A DNA stretch of 64,000 nucleotides from Paraburkholderia oxyphila NBRC 105797 (lineage in GTDB: Bacteria; Pseudomonadota; Gammaproteobacteria; Burkholderiales; Burkholderiaceae), in assembly GCF_000685075.1 (NCBI RefSeq), contig NZ_BAYD01000046.1, forward strand, positions 1 through 64,000. The letters are read 5' to 3'. The stretch's first letter is position 1. Each line of letters starts with the position of its first letter. Position numbers and translations under genes: made by a program. A model generated the notes under the pieces. That model was not told the DNA's origin. It ran no database searches and saw nothing but the letters and a program-made list of their open reading frames with translations. Below, piece after piece: positions 10,393 to 20,796 of the stretch.

Positions 10393-11787
10393 TTACTGGA
10401 TCTTCTTGGCCTTTTCGAAGGCTTCGTCGATCGTGCCGACCATGTAGAACGCCTGCTCCGGCAGGTGATCGCACTCGCCGTCGACGATCATCTTGAAGCC
10501 ACGGATGGTTTCCTTCAGCGGCACGTACTTGCCCGGCGAGCCCGTGAAGACTTCCGCGACGTGGAACGGCTGCGAGAGGAAACGCTGGATCTTCCGTGCG
10601 CGGGCGACCGACAGCTTGTCTTCCGGCGACAGTTCGTCCATGCCCAGAATCGCGATGATGTCGCGCAGCTCCTTGTAGCGCTGGAGCGTCTGCTGCACGC
10701 GGCGCGTGATCGAGTAGTGCTCTTCGCCGATCACGTTCGGGTCGATCTGGCGCGAAGTCGAGTCGAGCGGGTCGACTGCCGGATAGATACCCAGCGAGGC
10801 GATGTCACGCGACAGCACGACGGTTGCGTCCAGGTGGCCGAAGGTCGTAGCCGGCGACGGGTCGGTCAAGTCGTCCGCAGGGACGTACACGGCCTGAACC
10901 GAGGTAATCGAGCCCTTCTTCGTGGACGTGATGCGCTCTTGCAGCTTGCCCATTTCTTCCGCCAGCGTTGGCTGATAGCCCACTGCCGAAGGCATACGGC
11001 CGAGCAGTGCCGACACTTCGGTACCGGCCAGCGTGAAACGATAGATGTTATCGACGAAAAACAGAACGTCGAGGCCTTCGTCACGGAAGTACTCGGCCAT
11101 CGTGAGACCCGTCAGCGCGACGCGCAGACGGTTGCCCGGCGGCTCGTTCATCTGGCCGTACACCAGCGCGACCTTGTCCAGAACGTTCGAGTCCTTCATT
11201 TCGTGGTAGAAGTCGTTGCCCTCACGGGTACGCTCGCCCACGCCCGCGAACACGGAGAAACCGCCGTGCTCCTTCGCGATGTTGTTGATGAGCTCCATCA
11301 TGTTGACGGTCTTGCCCACGCCTGCACCGCCGAACAGACCGACCTTGCCGCCCTTTGCGAACGGGCAGATCAGGTCGATAACCTTGATGCCGGTTTCGAG
11401 CAGTTCGGCCGACGGCGAGAGCTCGTCGAACGCCGGAGCCTTCTGGTGGATCGCGCGCTTGTTTTCGCTGACGATCGGACCGGCTTCGTCGATCGGACGG
11501 CCCAGCACGTCCATGATGCGGCCGAGCGTCGGCTTGCCGACCGGCACGCTGATGGGTTCGCCCGTGTTCTTGACCACGGTGCCGCGGCGCAGGCCGTCCG
11601 ACGCACCCAGACAGATGGTGCGCACGACGCCGTCGCCGAGTTGCTGCTGCACTTCGAGGGTCAGTTCCGTGCCTTCGAGAATCAGTGCGTCGTAAATCTT
11701 CGGCATGTGCTCACGCGGGAACTCCACGTCGATCACGGCGCCGATGCACTGTACGATCTTGCCTTCTGACAAAGCAGTTGTACTCAT
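10393..11787 (-). CDS. atpD: ATP synthase F1 beta subunit
   Basis: The catalytic F1 subunit, 464 residues. The P-loop is GGAGVGKTVNMMELI, and GERTREGNDFYHEM with the DNIYRFTLAGTEVSALLGR block are beta-subunit hallmarks. The start at 11787 (MSTTALSEGKIVQ) has an AAAGGAAA ribosome binding site; the upstream in-frame codon at 11802 does not. The gap to atpG is 69 bases. Confidence 0.98.
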   Translation of the reverse strand: MSTTALSEGKIVQCIGAVIDVEFPREHMPKIYDALILEGTELTLEVQQQLGDGVVRTICLGASDGLRRGTVVKNTGEPISVPVGKPTLGRIMDVLGRPIDEAGPIVSENKRAIHQKAPAFDELSPSAELLETGIKVIDLICPFAKGGKVGLFGGAGVGKTVNMMELINNIAKEHGGFSVFAGVGERTREGNDFYHEMKDSNVLDKVALVYGQMNEPPGNRLRVALTGLTMAEYFRDEGLDVLFFVDNIYRFTLAGTEVSALLGRMPSAVGYQPTLAEEMGKLQERITSTKKGSITSVQAVYVPADDLTDPSPATTFGHLDATVVLSRDIASLGIYPAVDPLDSTSRQIDPNVIGEEHYSITRRVQQTLQRYKELRDIIAILGMDELSPEDKLSVARARKIQRFLSQPFHVAEVFTGSPGKYVPLKETIRGFKMIVDGECDHLPEQAFYMVGTIDEAFEKAKKIQ

Positions 11788-11856
11788 CGATTTTCCTTTC
11801 AATACCTGAATCTTTACTCGCGCAAAGGCGCACTCTCGAGCCGGGTTCCCGTCCGC

Positions 11857-12732
11857 TTACACGGCGGCGGCGCCGCCGACGATCTCCGACAATTCCTTCG
11901 TGATCGCGGCCTGACGGCTCTTGTTGTACGACAGCTGCAGCTCGCTGATCACCGTCTTCGCGTTGTCCGACGCGGCCTTCATCGCGACCATGCGCGCTGA
12001 CTGCTCCGACGCCATATTTTCCGCGACAGCCTGGTACACGAGCGCTTCGATGTAACGCAACAGCAGCGCGTCAACGACCACCTGCGGATCCGGCTCGTAG
12101 ATGTAATCCCACGACATGGATGGCGTCTTCGCGTCGTCGGCTAAGTCCTCCGACGAGAGCGGCAGCAGCTGCTCGATCACCGCTTCTTGCTTCATCGTGT
12201 TGACGAAGCGCGTGTACGCGAGATAGACAGCCGACAACTTGCCCTCCGAATACAGGTCGAGCTGGGCCTTTACGGCACCGATCAACTTCTCGAGGTGCGG
12301 CGTGTCACCGAGCGACACGACCTGCGAAACCACCTTCGCGCCGAAACGAGTCAGGAATCCGAGACCCTTGCTACCGACCGCAGTGGCTTCGACCTTGATG
12401 CCCTTGTCGTCCAGTTCCTTGAACTTTTGCAACGCCGCGCGCATCACGTTGGTGTTCATACCGCCGCACAGACCCTTGTCGGTCGTGACGAGGATGATGC
12501 CAGCGGTCTTGGCGCCTTCGTTCAACGTCATGAACGGATGGCGGTACTCCAGGTTCGCACGGCTCATGTGCGCAGCGATAGCACGGACCTTGTCGGCATA
12601 CGGGCGAGCCGCGCGCATGCGTTCCTGGGCGCGGCGCATCTTCGACGCTGCGACCATCTCCATCGCCTTGGTGATCTTGCGCGTGTTCTGCACGCTCTTG
12701 ATCTTGCCGCGAATTTCCTTCATTCCAGCCAT
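11857..12732 (-). CDS. atpG: ATP synthase F1 gamma subunit
   Basis: The rotor shaft of F1, 291 residues, made of two long terminal helices. The N-terminus MAGMKEIRGKIKSVQNTRKI and the C-terminus ITKELSEIVGGAAAV are characteristic, as is TTDKGLCGGMNTNV. A GGAGCAAGC ribosome binding site precedes the ATG. Confidence 0.98.
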   Translation of the reverse strand: MAGMKEIRGKIKSVQNTRKITKAMEMVAASKMRRAQERMRAARPYADKVRAIAAHMSRANLEYRHPFMTLNEGAKTAGIILVTTDKGLCGGMNTNVMRAALQKFKELDDKGIKVEATAVGSKGLGFLTRFGAKVVSQVVSLGDTPHLEKLIGAVKAQLDLYSEGKLSAVYLAYTRFVNTMKQEAVIEQLLPLSSEDLADDAKTPSMSWDYIYEPDPQVVVDALLLRYIEALVYQAVAENMASEQSARMVAMKAASDNAKTVISELQLSYNKSRQAAITKELSEIVGGAAAV

Positions 12733-12821
12733 AGCTTGCTCCTTGATCGAAGCGATGCGCGGGTACGGCTACTGCCCGCGCCGCTTCAATGTCCGTTTAT
12801 CGTGGTTGATTCCCGGACGGA

Positions 12822-14363
<1,542 letters not shown>

Positions 14364-14421
14364 TATTCGCTCCTGATGTTCAATTCTGTTGCGTGCCAGC
14401 CGCCATGCGCAATCAATGCGC

Positions 14422-14961
14422 TCAGGCGGTCAGTGCCGCCTGCATGCTGGCGAGCCGCGCGCGGACCGAGCTATCGAGCACTTCATCGCCGACTGTGATG
14501 CGCACGCCGCCGATGAGCGACTTGTCGACTTCGACCGTAGGCTTCAGCTTGCGCTTGAACTTCTGTTCGAGGCTGGCGACGAGGTCGTTCAGCTGCGCAC
14601 CTTCGATCGGAAACGCGCTGACGATCAGCGCGTCGGCTGCGCCGTCTTTCGCGTTCTTCAGCGTTTCGAACTGCGCGTGGATTGCCGGCAGCAGTTCCAG
14701 TCGATGGTTCAAGACCAGCATCTGCACGAGGTTCTTGGCCTCGGCGCTCTCCTTGAGCGGCGATTTCACCGCCGACAGGAGCAGGTCCACGACCTGGGCG
14801 TGGCTCACCTTCGGGCTCGATGCAAGCGACAGCACGTCCGGCAAGGCCGCAACCTGCGCCAGCTCCGCGACGAGCGAGGACCAGCCAGCGACGTCACCCG
14901 TTTCGGCCACGGCGAACAGGGCTTCTGCGTACGGGCGGGCGATGGTTGCAAGTTCGGCCAT
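14422..14961 (-). CDS. atpH: ATP synthase F1 delta subunit
   Basis: The 179-residue delta subunit joins F1 to the peripheral stalk. It starts MAELATIARPYAEALFAVAE at 14961, two bases after the atpF stop, so the two are translationally close. The C-terminal DKSLIGGVRITVGDEVLDSS motif is typical. Longer upstream reading in this frame is non-coding overlap with atpF. Confidence 0.96.
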   Translation of the reverse strand: MAELATIARPYAEALFAVAETGDVAGWSSLVAELAQVAALPDVLSLASSPKVSHAQVVDLLLSAVKSPLKESAEAKNLVQMLVLNHRLELLPAIHAQFETLKNAKDGAADALIVSAFPIEGAQLNDLVASLEQKFKRKLKPTVEVDKSLIGGVRITVGDEVLDSSVRARLASMQAALTA

Positions 14962-14963
14962 GA

Positions 14964-15434
14964 TCAGAGCTCGGCTTTCAGTTGATTCAGCAGGTCGGCG
15001 TGGGCCGTCTGGTCGACTTCGCGCTTCAGGATCTGCTCGGCACCCTGGATAGCGAGCACAGCAACTTCTGCGCGCAGTACTTCGCGCGCCTTGACGACCT
15101 GATGCTCGGCGTCGGCCTTCGCCTGGGCGACGATGCGCTGGGCTTCGGCATACGCCTGAGCCTTGATTTCCTCTGCCAATGCCTGAGCGCGCTTTTCGGC
15201 GTCGGCGATGCGCTGCTGCCCGTCGACACGGGCCTGCGCGAGTTCCTGTTCGACGCGCTTGTGCGCCGCCGCCAGTTCCTCTTTGCCCTTTTCGGCTGCC
15301 GACAATCCGTCGGCAATCTTCTTCGAGCGCTCGTCGATGGCGTTGATCATCGGCGGCCACACGAATTTCATCGTGAACCACGCGAGGATCAGGAACACGA
15401 TCATTTGCGCAAACAGGGTTGCGTTGAGATTCAC
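14964..15434 (-). CDS. atpF: ATP synthase Fo b subunit
   Basis: The 156-residue b subunit of the peripheral stalk. A single N-terminal membrane span (LFAQMIVFLILAWFTMKFVW) leads into a long charged coiled coil rich in Ala, Glu and Lys, as expected. The N-terminus MNLNATLFAQ and the ILKREVDQTAHADLLNQLKAEL end match betaproteobacterial AtpF. A GGAAGGAAAC ribosome binding site precedes it. Confidence 0.97.
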   Translation of the reverse strand: MNLNATLFAQMIVFLILAWFTMKFVWPPMINAIDERSKKIADGLSAAEKGKEELAAAHKRVEQELAQARVDGQQRIADAEKRAQALAEEIKAQAYAEAQRIVAQAKADAEHQVVKAREVLRAEVAVLAIQGAEQILKREVDQTAHADLLNQLKAEL

Positions 15435-15627
15435 GGTGTTTCCTTCCTAACGTTGCTATAGAGATGCCCGGCGATCGGTGGCCGGATCCTGTGGATCGGA
15501 GCCCCCTCCGAGCATCCCGTCACCGGTACCACGCCGGGGCTGGCTTAGCTGGCAAACTTCTCATTGGAGTCGCTTGCACGACTAGCGGCCAGACTCAGCG
15601 ATGGGGGAGACGCTATAAACCGGGAAT

Positions 15628-15918
15628 TCAGCCTGCGAGCTTCGACAGCAGCGGGTTGGCGAACGCGAACAGCATTGCAAGACCCACACCGATCAGGAAC
15701 GCCGCGTCGATCAGGCCAACCAGCAGGAACATCTTCGTTTGCAGCGGGTTCATCAGTTCAGGCTGACGCGCGCAGGCTTCAATGTACTTGCCACCCATCA
15801 TGCCGATACCGATACATGCGCCGCATGCGCCCAGACCGATGATGATGCCGATGCCGATGGCGGTCGGCCCCTGGATGAGAGCGGTCAGAGCGTGGATGTT
15901 GGCGAGCAAATCTTGCAT
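15628..15918 (-). CDS. atpE: ATP synthase Fo c subunit
   Basis: The proton-carrying ring subunit, 96 residues, with two membrane helices joined by the ARQPELMNPLQ polar loop. The proton-binding Asp is in GLIDAAFLIGVG of helix 2. The N-terminal helix reads IGIGIIIGLGACGACIGIG, keeping the glycine spacing needed for ring packing but with two cysteines. The N-terminus (MQDLLANIHALTALIQGPTA) looks about seven residues longer than the c subunits I know from Burkholderia. The gap of 193 bases to atpF is unusually long. Confidence 0.96.
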   Translation of the reverse strand: MQDLLANIHALTALIQGPTAIGIGIIIGLGACGACIGIGMMGGKYIEACARQPELMNPLQTKMFLLVGLIDAAFLIGVGLAMLFAFANPLLSKLAG

Positions 15919-16025
15919 GATTATTCCTCTGAAAAAGACTTAATTACTTGATTTAAAAAACCAGAGACCAATAAAACAAACCGGCGAAGCGAAGCCTGAG
16001 CCCGGCGGACCGGGCAGCACGAGAC

Positions 16026-16886
16026 TCAGTGCTTGTCGTGCGCTTGCCCCAGATAGACCAGCGTCAGCATCATAAAGATGAACGCCTGCAACAGGACGAT
16101 CAGGATGTGGAAGATCGCCCATACGCTGCCCGCGATCACATGCGCGATAAAACCCAGGACACCGAAATTCAGATCGAAGCTCCACAGGCCGCCCAACAGC
16201 GCGATCAGCAGGAACAGCAGTTCGCCCGCATACATGTTGCCGAACAACCGCATGCCGAGCGAAACCGTCTTGGCCACATATTCGATGATGTTCAGGCCCA
16301 AATTGGGAATCCAAAGCAGCGGATGCGCACCGAACGGTGCAGAGATCAACTCGTGCAACCAGCCACCGAGACCCTTGATCTTGACGCTGTAATAGAGCAT
16401 CAGAACGAAAATGCCCAATGCCATGCCGAAGGTGGCGTTGACGTCTGCCGTCGGCACAATGCGCTGATGCGGAATCACCGTGGATAGACCCAGCACACCG
16501 ATGATGCGCGTGACCAGATCGACCGGCACCAAGTCCAGCGTATTCATCAGGGCCACCCAGATGAATACGGTCAACGCCAGCGGCGCGATGAAAGCGCGGC
16601 TGCCGTGAATCATGGCCTTGGACTGATCCTCGACCAGCTCGACCAGCATCTCTATCGCCCCTTGGTAACGCGAGGGCACGCCCGATGTGACCTTGCGCGC
16701 GGCCAGCCACAGTATGAAAATCGTGAGCACGCCGGTCAGAATCGACCAGAACAGCGTGTCGTAATTGATGATGGAGAAATCGACGACGCTCGTCTGCGGC
16801 TTGTTCGAGAAGAACGTCAGGTGGTGCGCGATGTACTCAGAGGGATCGAGCACGTGCGGTTCGCTTGCTGCCATTTTTTCGGACAC
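16026..16886 (-). CDS. atpB: ATP synthase Fo a subunit
   Basis: The 286-residue membrane stator that forms the proton half-channels. The essential arginine is in the SLGMRLFGNMYAGELLF segment of the fourth helix. Several hydrophobic spans are present, and the N-terminus carries the HLTFFSNK segment of proteobacterial a subunits. It lies between atpI and atpE in the standard order. Confidence 0.97.
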   Translation of the reverse strand: MSEKMAASEPHVLDPSEYIAHHLTFFSNKPQTSVVDFSIINYDTLFWSILTGVLTIFILWLAARKVTSGVPSRYQGAIEMLVELVEDQSKAMIHGSRAFIAPLALTVFIWVALMNTLDLVPVDLVTRIIGVLGLSTVIPHQRIVPTADVNATFGMALGIFVLMLYYSVKIKGLGGWLHELISAPFGAHPLLWIPNLGLNIIEYVAKTVSLGMRLFGNMYAGELLFLLIALLGGLWSFDLNFGVLGFIAHVIAGSVWAIFHILIVLLQAFIFMMLTLVYLGQAHDKH

Positions 16887-16982
16887 CCCAGCAATATTAA
16901 AATACGGTCAGCCTGCCGCGCTCAGCCCGTCGGCGCGCCTGCCTGCAGGACGCGCGCGGTTACCAAACTCGACAAACATTGA

Positions 16983-17501
16983 TCAAAACGCCAGTGCGGC
17001 CCAATACACTTTGAGTCCCACCGCATAGGCCACCAACATCGGCAACCAGCGCACCTCGTGATACGTCTCGCCGATAACGACGAAGAGCACCAACGTTATT
17101 CCGGCCTTGAATGCTTCGCCTGCAATCAGTGCCATCCGGGAGCGGGCTCCCGCGCGCTTCAGATACAGCGCGAACAGAGCGCCCGGAACCCAGCACGCTG
17201 CGCCGCCAAGCAGGGCCGACAATACGGCATGCGTGGACTGGCCAGGAAACAGCGAGACAACAAGCGCCACCAACAATGACACTGCTATTTGTGCTGCCAC
17301 GACCCGCAGCGGCGTTATGCGCGACGGGCGGTCCACTTTCGGGCCGAACAGTTTCCTGGCTTCGTCCCGCGTGAGTGGAATGATATTTTCTTGCTCGTCC
17401 CAAGCACCCTGCGGGGATGAAGTCCGAGCGTCGGAGCGCTTTGGCGCCCCCCCCTCAGCTGACGCCTCGGACGGCGGCAGGTCAGGCGATTTGCGCGTCA
17501 T
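16983..17501 (-). CDS. atpI: ATP synthase accessory protein AtpI
   Basis: AtpI is a small membrane protein thought to help assemble the c ring. This 172-residue protein has a Pro/Ser-rich hydrophilic N-terminus (about 60 residues), then four likely membrane spans (VVAAQIAVSLLVALVVSLF; VLSALLGGAACWVPGALFAL; AGITLVLFVVIGE; WLPMLVAYAVGLKVYW). It is the first gene of the operon, as in other bacteria. Sequence identity within the family is low, so the call relies on position and topology. Confidence 0.88.
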   Translation of the reverse strand: MTRKSPDLPPSEASAEGGAPKRSDARTSSPQGAWDEQENIIPLTRDEARKLFGPKVDRPSRITPLRVVAAQIAVSLLVALVVSLFPGQSTHAVLSALLGGAACWVPGALFALYLKRAGARSRMALIAGEAFKAGITLVLFVVIGETYHEVRWLPMLVAYAVGLKVYWAALAF

Positions 17502-17568
17502 GCAGATCCTTGGTTCGGCCTACGCCTTAGCAAGGCCTTCAGGCGCATCAAACTGTCAATCCGGGCAG

Positions 17569-17597
17569 ATTGTAAGCGATAGTCGCAGGGGGTTCAA
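17569..17597 (-). promoter_or_regulatory. Predicted sigma70 promoter of the atp operon
   Basis: Read on the minus strand, TTGAAC (17597-17592) and TACAAT (17574-17569) are 17 bases apart, close to consensus at both boxes. Transcription would start near 17562, about 60 bases before atpI. Confidence 0.7.
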
Positions 17598-17770
17598 GAT
17601 TTTAGACTATTCAATAATGCCAGTGAAACGGCACATCATGATGCGAGAAAGGGCGTCCAGGATGGAAATGGACCACAACTGCAAGGTGGTCGCGCGAGGC
17701 GTAAGCGTGCGCCACGAATCGGCATCGGCGCCATGGGAAAAACGCCGCACAAATGCGCTCGAAAGCCGTG

Positions 17771-18886
17771 TCAAAAATGCGACAGCAGCCAACCGCCCGC
17801 CGCGCCGCCAAGCAGCCAGAACGGTATGGAATAGAGATGGAACGGCAGCCACATGCCACGTAGCCGGGCCAAACGCACGGCGATCAGGTTGGCAAGCGAG
17901 CCGATCGCGAAGCCGAAGCCGCCCACGCTCACGCCGAAGGCTAGCGCACGCCAGTCGTGAATAAAGCTCGCGAGCACAATGGCGGCCGGAACATTACTGA
18001 TGATCTGCGAAAGCACGGCGCCTGCGGCATATCCGCGCAGCGGAGTGTCCAGAGCGAGACCACCGAGCAAAGCGTGGATCCATGGCAATGCGGCAACGCT
18101 GCGCAAGACGATGAACATCAGCACGAAGATGCCGAGCAGCAACCAGTCGATCTTCCACACGATGCGCGCGCGCCAGATCAAGAATCCTACAGCGACGCCC
18201 GTGAGTGCGATGCCAGCATGATGCGCATCCGCGAGCAACACGAATGCAACGAAGAGCACCCCGGCAACGCCGGCGAGCGGACGATCGACCGGATGCGGCT
18301 CAACGTCCATCGAAAGATCGAGAGGCTGCGACTTGAAGACAAGCGCGACGAGGACGAACAGCATGGCCATCAACGTCGCACAAAGTGGTGCAAGCGCAGC
18401 GACGAATCGGCCGAACGAGACACCGCTCAATTGCCAGAGAAATAGATTCTGCGGATTGCCGAGCGGCGTCAACACGGAGCCTGCGTTGACTGCAAGCGCG
18501 ACGACAATCACGAGCCGCCGCAGCGGCAATGGCGTCAGTTCGTGCAAGGAAAGCATGAGCGGCACGACGACGAAGAGCGCGACATCGTTGGTCACCACCA
18601 TGGACAGTCCAGCTGCCAGCGCGATCAGCAACAGGGCAAGCGCCCGTTCGGAATGGACGTGGCGAACAAGCCGGTGGGCAATCCAGGTTAGCAGTCCTGA
18701 ATATTCCACGGCCCTCGTCAAGATGAGAAGGCCCGCAAGCGTCATCACCGTTTGCCAATCAACAAGCGCAGGTAACGAAGCCCAGCCGCGCGGCGCAAAT
18801 AACTGAAGCAACACGAACGCGACGATGAGGGTCGTTAGCACGGGCTCGCCGGCCGTCACCGCGCCAAGGCGGCGCAATACGCGCAT
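17771..18886 (-). CDS. Membrane transporter of the ArsB/NhaD (ion transporter) superfamily
   Basis: A 371-residue polytopic protein with about ten hydrophobic spans. The NDVALFVVVPLMLSL and NAGSVLTPLGNPQNLFLW blocks are the conserved discontinuous-helix regions of the ArsB/NhaD/citrate-transporter superfamily, with the mirrored SNVPAAIVLASF motif in the second half. Substrate is unknown; no arsenic genes are nearby. I used the ATG at 18886 because it avoids overlap with parB; a GTG at 18967 would overlap the parB end by 20 bases. It may be transcribed with the par genes. Confidence 0.78.
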   Translation of the reverse strand: MRVLRRLGAVTAGEPVLTTLIVAFVLLQLFAPRGWASLPALVDWQTVMTLAGLLILTRAVEYSGLLTWIAHRLVRHVHSERALALLLIALAAGLSMVVTNDVALFVVVPLMLSLHELTPLPLRRLVIVVALAVNAGSVLTPLGNPQNLFLWQLSGVSFGRFVAALAPLCATLMAMLFVLVALVFKSQPLDLSMDVEPHPVDRPLAGVAGVLFVAFVLLADAHHAGIALTGVAVGFLIWRARIVWKIDWLLLGIFVLMFIVLRSVAALPWIHALLGGLALDTPLRGYAAGAVLSQIISNVPAAIVLASFIHDWRALAFGVSVGGFGFAIGSLANLIAVRLARLRGMWLPFHLYSIPFWLLGGAAGGWLLSHF

Positions 18887-18947
18887 GGGGCCTTGCCTGA
18901 CACCTTGAGTCTGCGGCACCGATTCGTCTTGCGCGCTCAAGCCTGCC

Positions 18948-19835
18948 TCAAACAGCGGTCTCGCCACGCAGGCGGATCAGAATGCCGTCGAGTGCATCGA
19001 GGTCGCCGAAGTCGACCGTAAGTTGACCGCGCCCTCGCCGGCCGAGCTTGATCCTGACCGCCGCGGCCAGCAAATCAGACAGTTCCTCTTCAAGGCGACG
19101 CGTGTCACGGCCGCCGTCGTGCGCCGCCTTGGCCTTCACCGCAGGCGCGGCTTTGGTCGTGGTCGAAACGAGCTTCTCCGTTTCACGCACCGACATGCGC
19201 TTGTTGACCACCTGATTGGCGAGCACGATCTGGGTGGCGGCATCCACCGCGAGCAATGCGCGCGCGTGGCCCATGTCGAGATCGCCTGCGAGCAGCATGG
19301 TCTGTACCGGCGCGGCAAGATTCAAAAGACGCAGCAGGTTCGACACCGCGCTGCGCGAGCGCCCCACCGACTCCGCGGCCTGCTCGTGCGTGAAACTGAA
19401 TTCGTCGAGCAGACGCTGGATACCCTGCGCCTCTTCAAGCGGATTCAGGTCTTCGCGCTGGATGTTCTCGATCAGCGCCATCGCGGCGGCGGCCTGGTCG
19501 GGCACATCCTTCACGAGCACCGGCACTTCCTTGAGTCCGGCGATGTGCGCCGCGCGGAAGCGCCGCTCGCCCGCGATGATCTCGTAGCGCTCGGGTCCGA
19601 CCGGCCGCACGAGGATCGGCTGCATCAGCCCCTGCGCACGAATGCTCGCCGCAAGCTCCTGCAGCGCGCCTTCGTCCATGCGCGTACGCGGCTGGTACTT
19701 GCCGGCCTGCATCTGCGTGAGCGCAAGCGTATTGGGCGCGCCATCGATCTTCACCGCTTCGGTGATGTCCGCGCTGCCGCCGAGCAATGCTTCCAGTCCT
19801 CGACCCAGCCCCTTCTTCCGTGCTACTGCGTTCAT
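18948..19835 (-). CDS. parB: Chromosome partitioning protein ParB
   Basis: A CTP-dependent clamp that loads at parS and spreads to organise the origin region. The 295-residue protein has the GERRFRAAHIAG motif (CTP/arginine patch) in the N-terminal domain, the ENIQREDLNPLEEAQGIQRL block, and a helix-turn-helix around FSFTHEQAAESVGRSRSAVSNLLRLL that contacts parS. The C-terminal dimerisation domain ends at DGILIRLRGETAV. It is 19 bases after parA. Matching parS sites are at 22017 and 23588. Confidence 0.98.
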   Translation of the reverse strand: MNAVARKKGLGRGLEALLGGSADITEAVKIDGAPNTLALTQMQAGKYQPRTRMDEGALQELAASIRAQGLMQPILVRPVGPERYEIIAGERRFRAAHIAGLKEVPVLVKDVPDQAAAAMALIENIQREDLNPLEEAQGIQRLLDEFSFTHEQAAESVGRSRSAVSNLLRLLNLAAPVQTMLLAGDLDMGHARALLAVDAATQIVLANQVVNKRMSVRETEKLVSTTTKAAPAVKAKAAHDGGRDTRRLEEELSDLLAAAVRIKLGRRGRGQLTVDFGDLDALDGILIRLRGETAV

Positions 19836-19854
19836 CGTGCTTCTCCAGTCTGCG

Positions 19855-20625
19855 TCAGAGTGCGCGTACGCGCTCGATCATTTCCGCGCCGAATTGCACA
19901 TAAGCCTGCGCACCACGCGACGCGCGGTCGAACACCACACCCGGCAAGCCGTAGCTGGGTGCTTCCGCAAGGCGGACGTTGCGAGGAATCACCGCGTCGA
20001 ACACCTTGTCGCCAAAGTGCTCCTTCAATTGCTCCGATACCTGTTGCTGCAACGTGATGCGCGGATCGAACATCACGCGCAAAAGACCGATCACCTTCAG
20101 GTCGCGATTCATGTTCGCGTGCACCTGCTTGATCGTATTGACGAGGTCCGACAGGCCCTCGAGCGCGAAGTACTCGCACTGCATCGGAATCACGACACCG
20201 TGCGCCGCGCACAGCCCGTTGAGGGTGAGCAAGGACAACGCCGGCGGGCAGTCGATCAGCACGAAGTCGTATTCGTCGTCGACTTGTGCGAGCGCGGCCC
20301 GCAGGCGGCGCTCGCGCTGCTCGACTGTCACCAGCTCCACTTCGGCGCCGGCCAGTTCGCGGTTGGCGGGCAGCACGTCATAGCCCACCTGCTCCGGGCG
20401 CGTGCGCGCTTGCGGCACCGTCACGCCGTCGACGAGGACTTCATAAACCGTGTTCTCGCACGCCGCCTTGTCGATGCCACTGCCCATCGTGGCATTGCCC
20501 TGCGGGTCGAGATCGATGAGAAGGACACGTTGTCCCTGCGATGCGAGGCTCGCGGCGAGATTGACCGTTGTCGTCGTCTTGCCGACGCCGCCCTTCTGGT
20601 TCGCAACGCAGAAGATTTTTGCCAT
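19855..20625 (-). CDS. parA: Chromosome partitioning ATPase ParA (Soj family)
   Basis: A deviant Walker ATPase, 256 residues, that moves ParB-parS complexes over the nucleoid. The N-terminus MAKIFCVANQKGGVGKTTTT carries the signature KGGVGKT with both lysines; VLLIDLDPQGNATMGSG and DYDF-type VLIDCPPALSLL are the switch motifs. It has no N-terminal DNA-binding extension, as in chromosomal Soj-type proteins. Confidence 0.98.
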   Translation of the reverse strand: MAKIFCVANQKGGVGKTTTTVNLAASLASQGQRVLLIDLDPQGNATMGSGIDKAACENTVYEVLVDGVTVPQARTRPEQVGYDVLPANRELAGAEVELVTVEQRERRLRAALAQVDDEYDFVLIDCPPALSLLTLNGLCAAHGVVIPMQCEYFALEGLSDLVNTIKQVHANMNRDLKVIGLLRVMFDPRITLQQQVSEQLKEHFGDKVFDAVIPRNVRLAEAPSYGLPGVVFDRASRGAQAYVQFGAEMIERVRAL

Positions 20626-20710
20626 CTTTCGTGTGTCCCTTTTACTGCCTTAAAAAGTTTGCTTACGTTATAGCGCATCCGCTATCGGACGCGCTATCCG
20701 GCTTTTCGGT

Positions 20711-20770
20711 CTGGGCCATCCTGGCCTGGGCCATCTCGGCCTGGACCGTCTGGCCTAAGCCATCACGGCC
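20711..20770. repeat. Four tandem 15-base repeats
   Basis: Four exact-length units in a row: CTGGGCCATCCTGGC, CTGGGCCATCTCGGC, CTGGACCGTCTGGCC and TAAGCCATCACGGCC, upstream of parA and between it and rsmG. Divergence increases along the array. No gene is present in this 171-base gap. Confidence 0.75.
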
Positions 20771-20796
20771 AGTGAATCACGCTATTGTGTCAGCGA

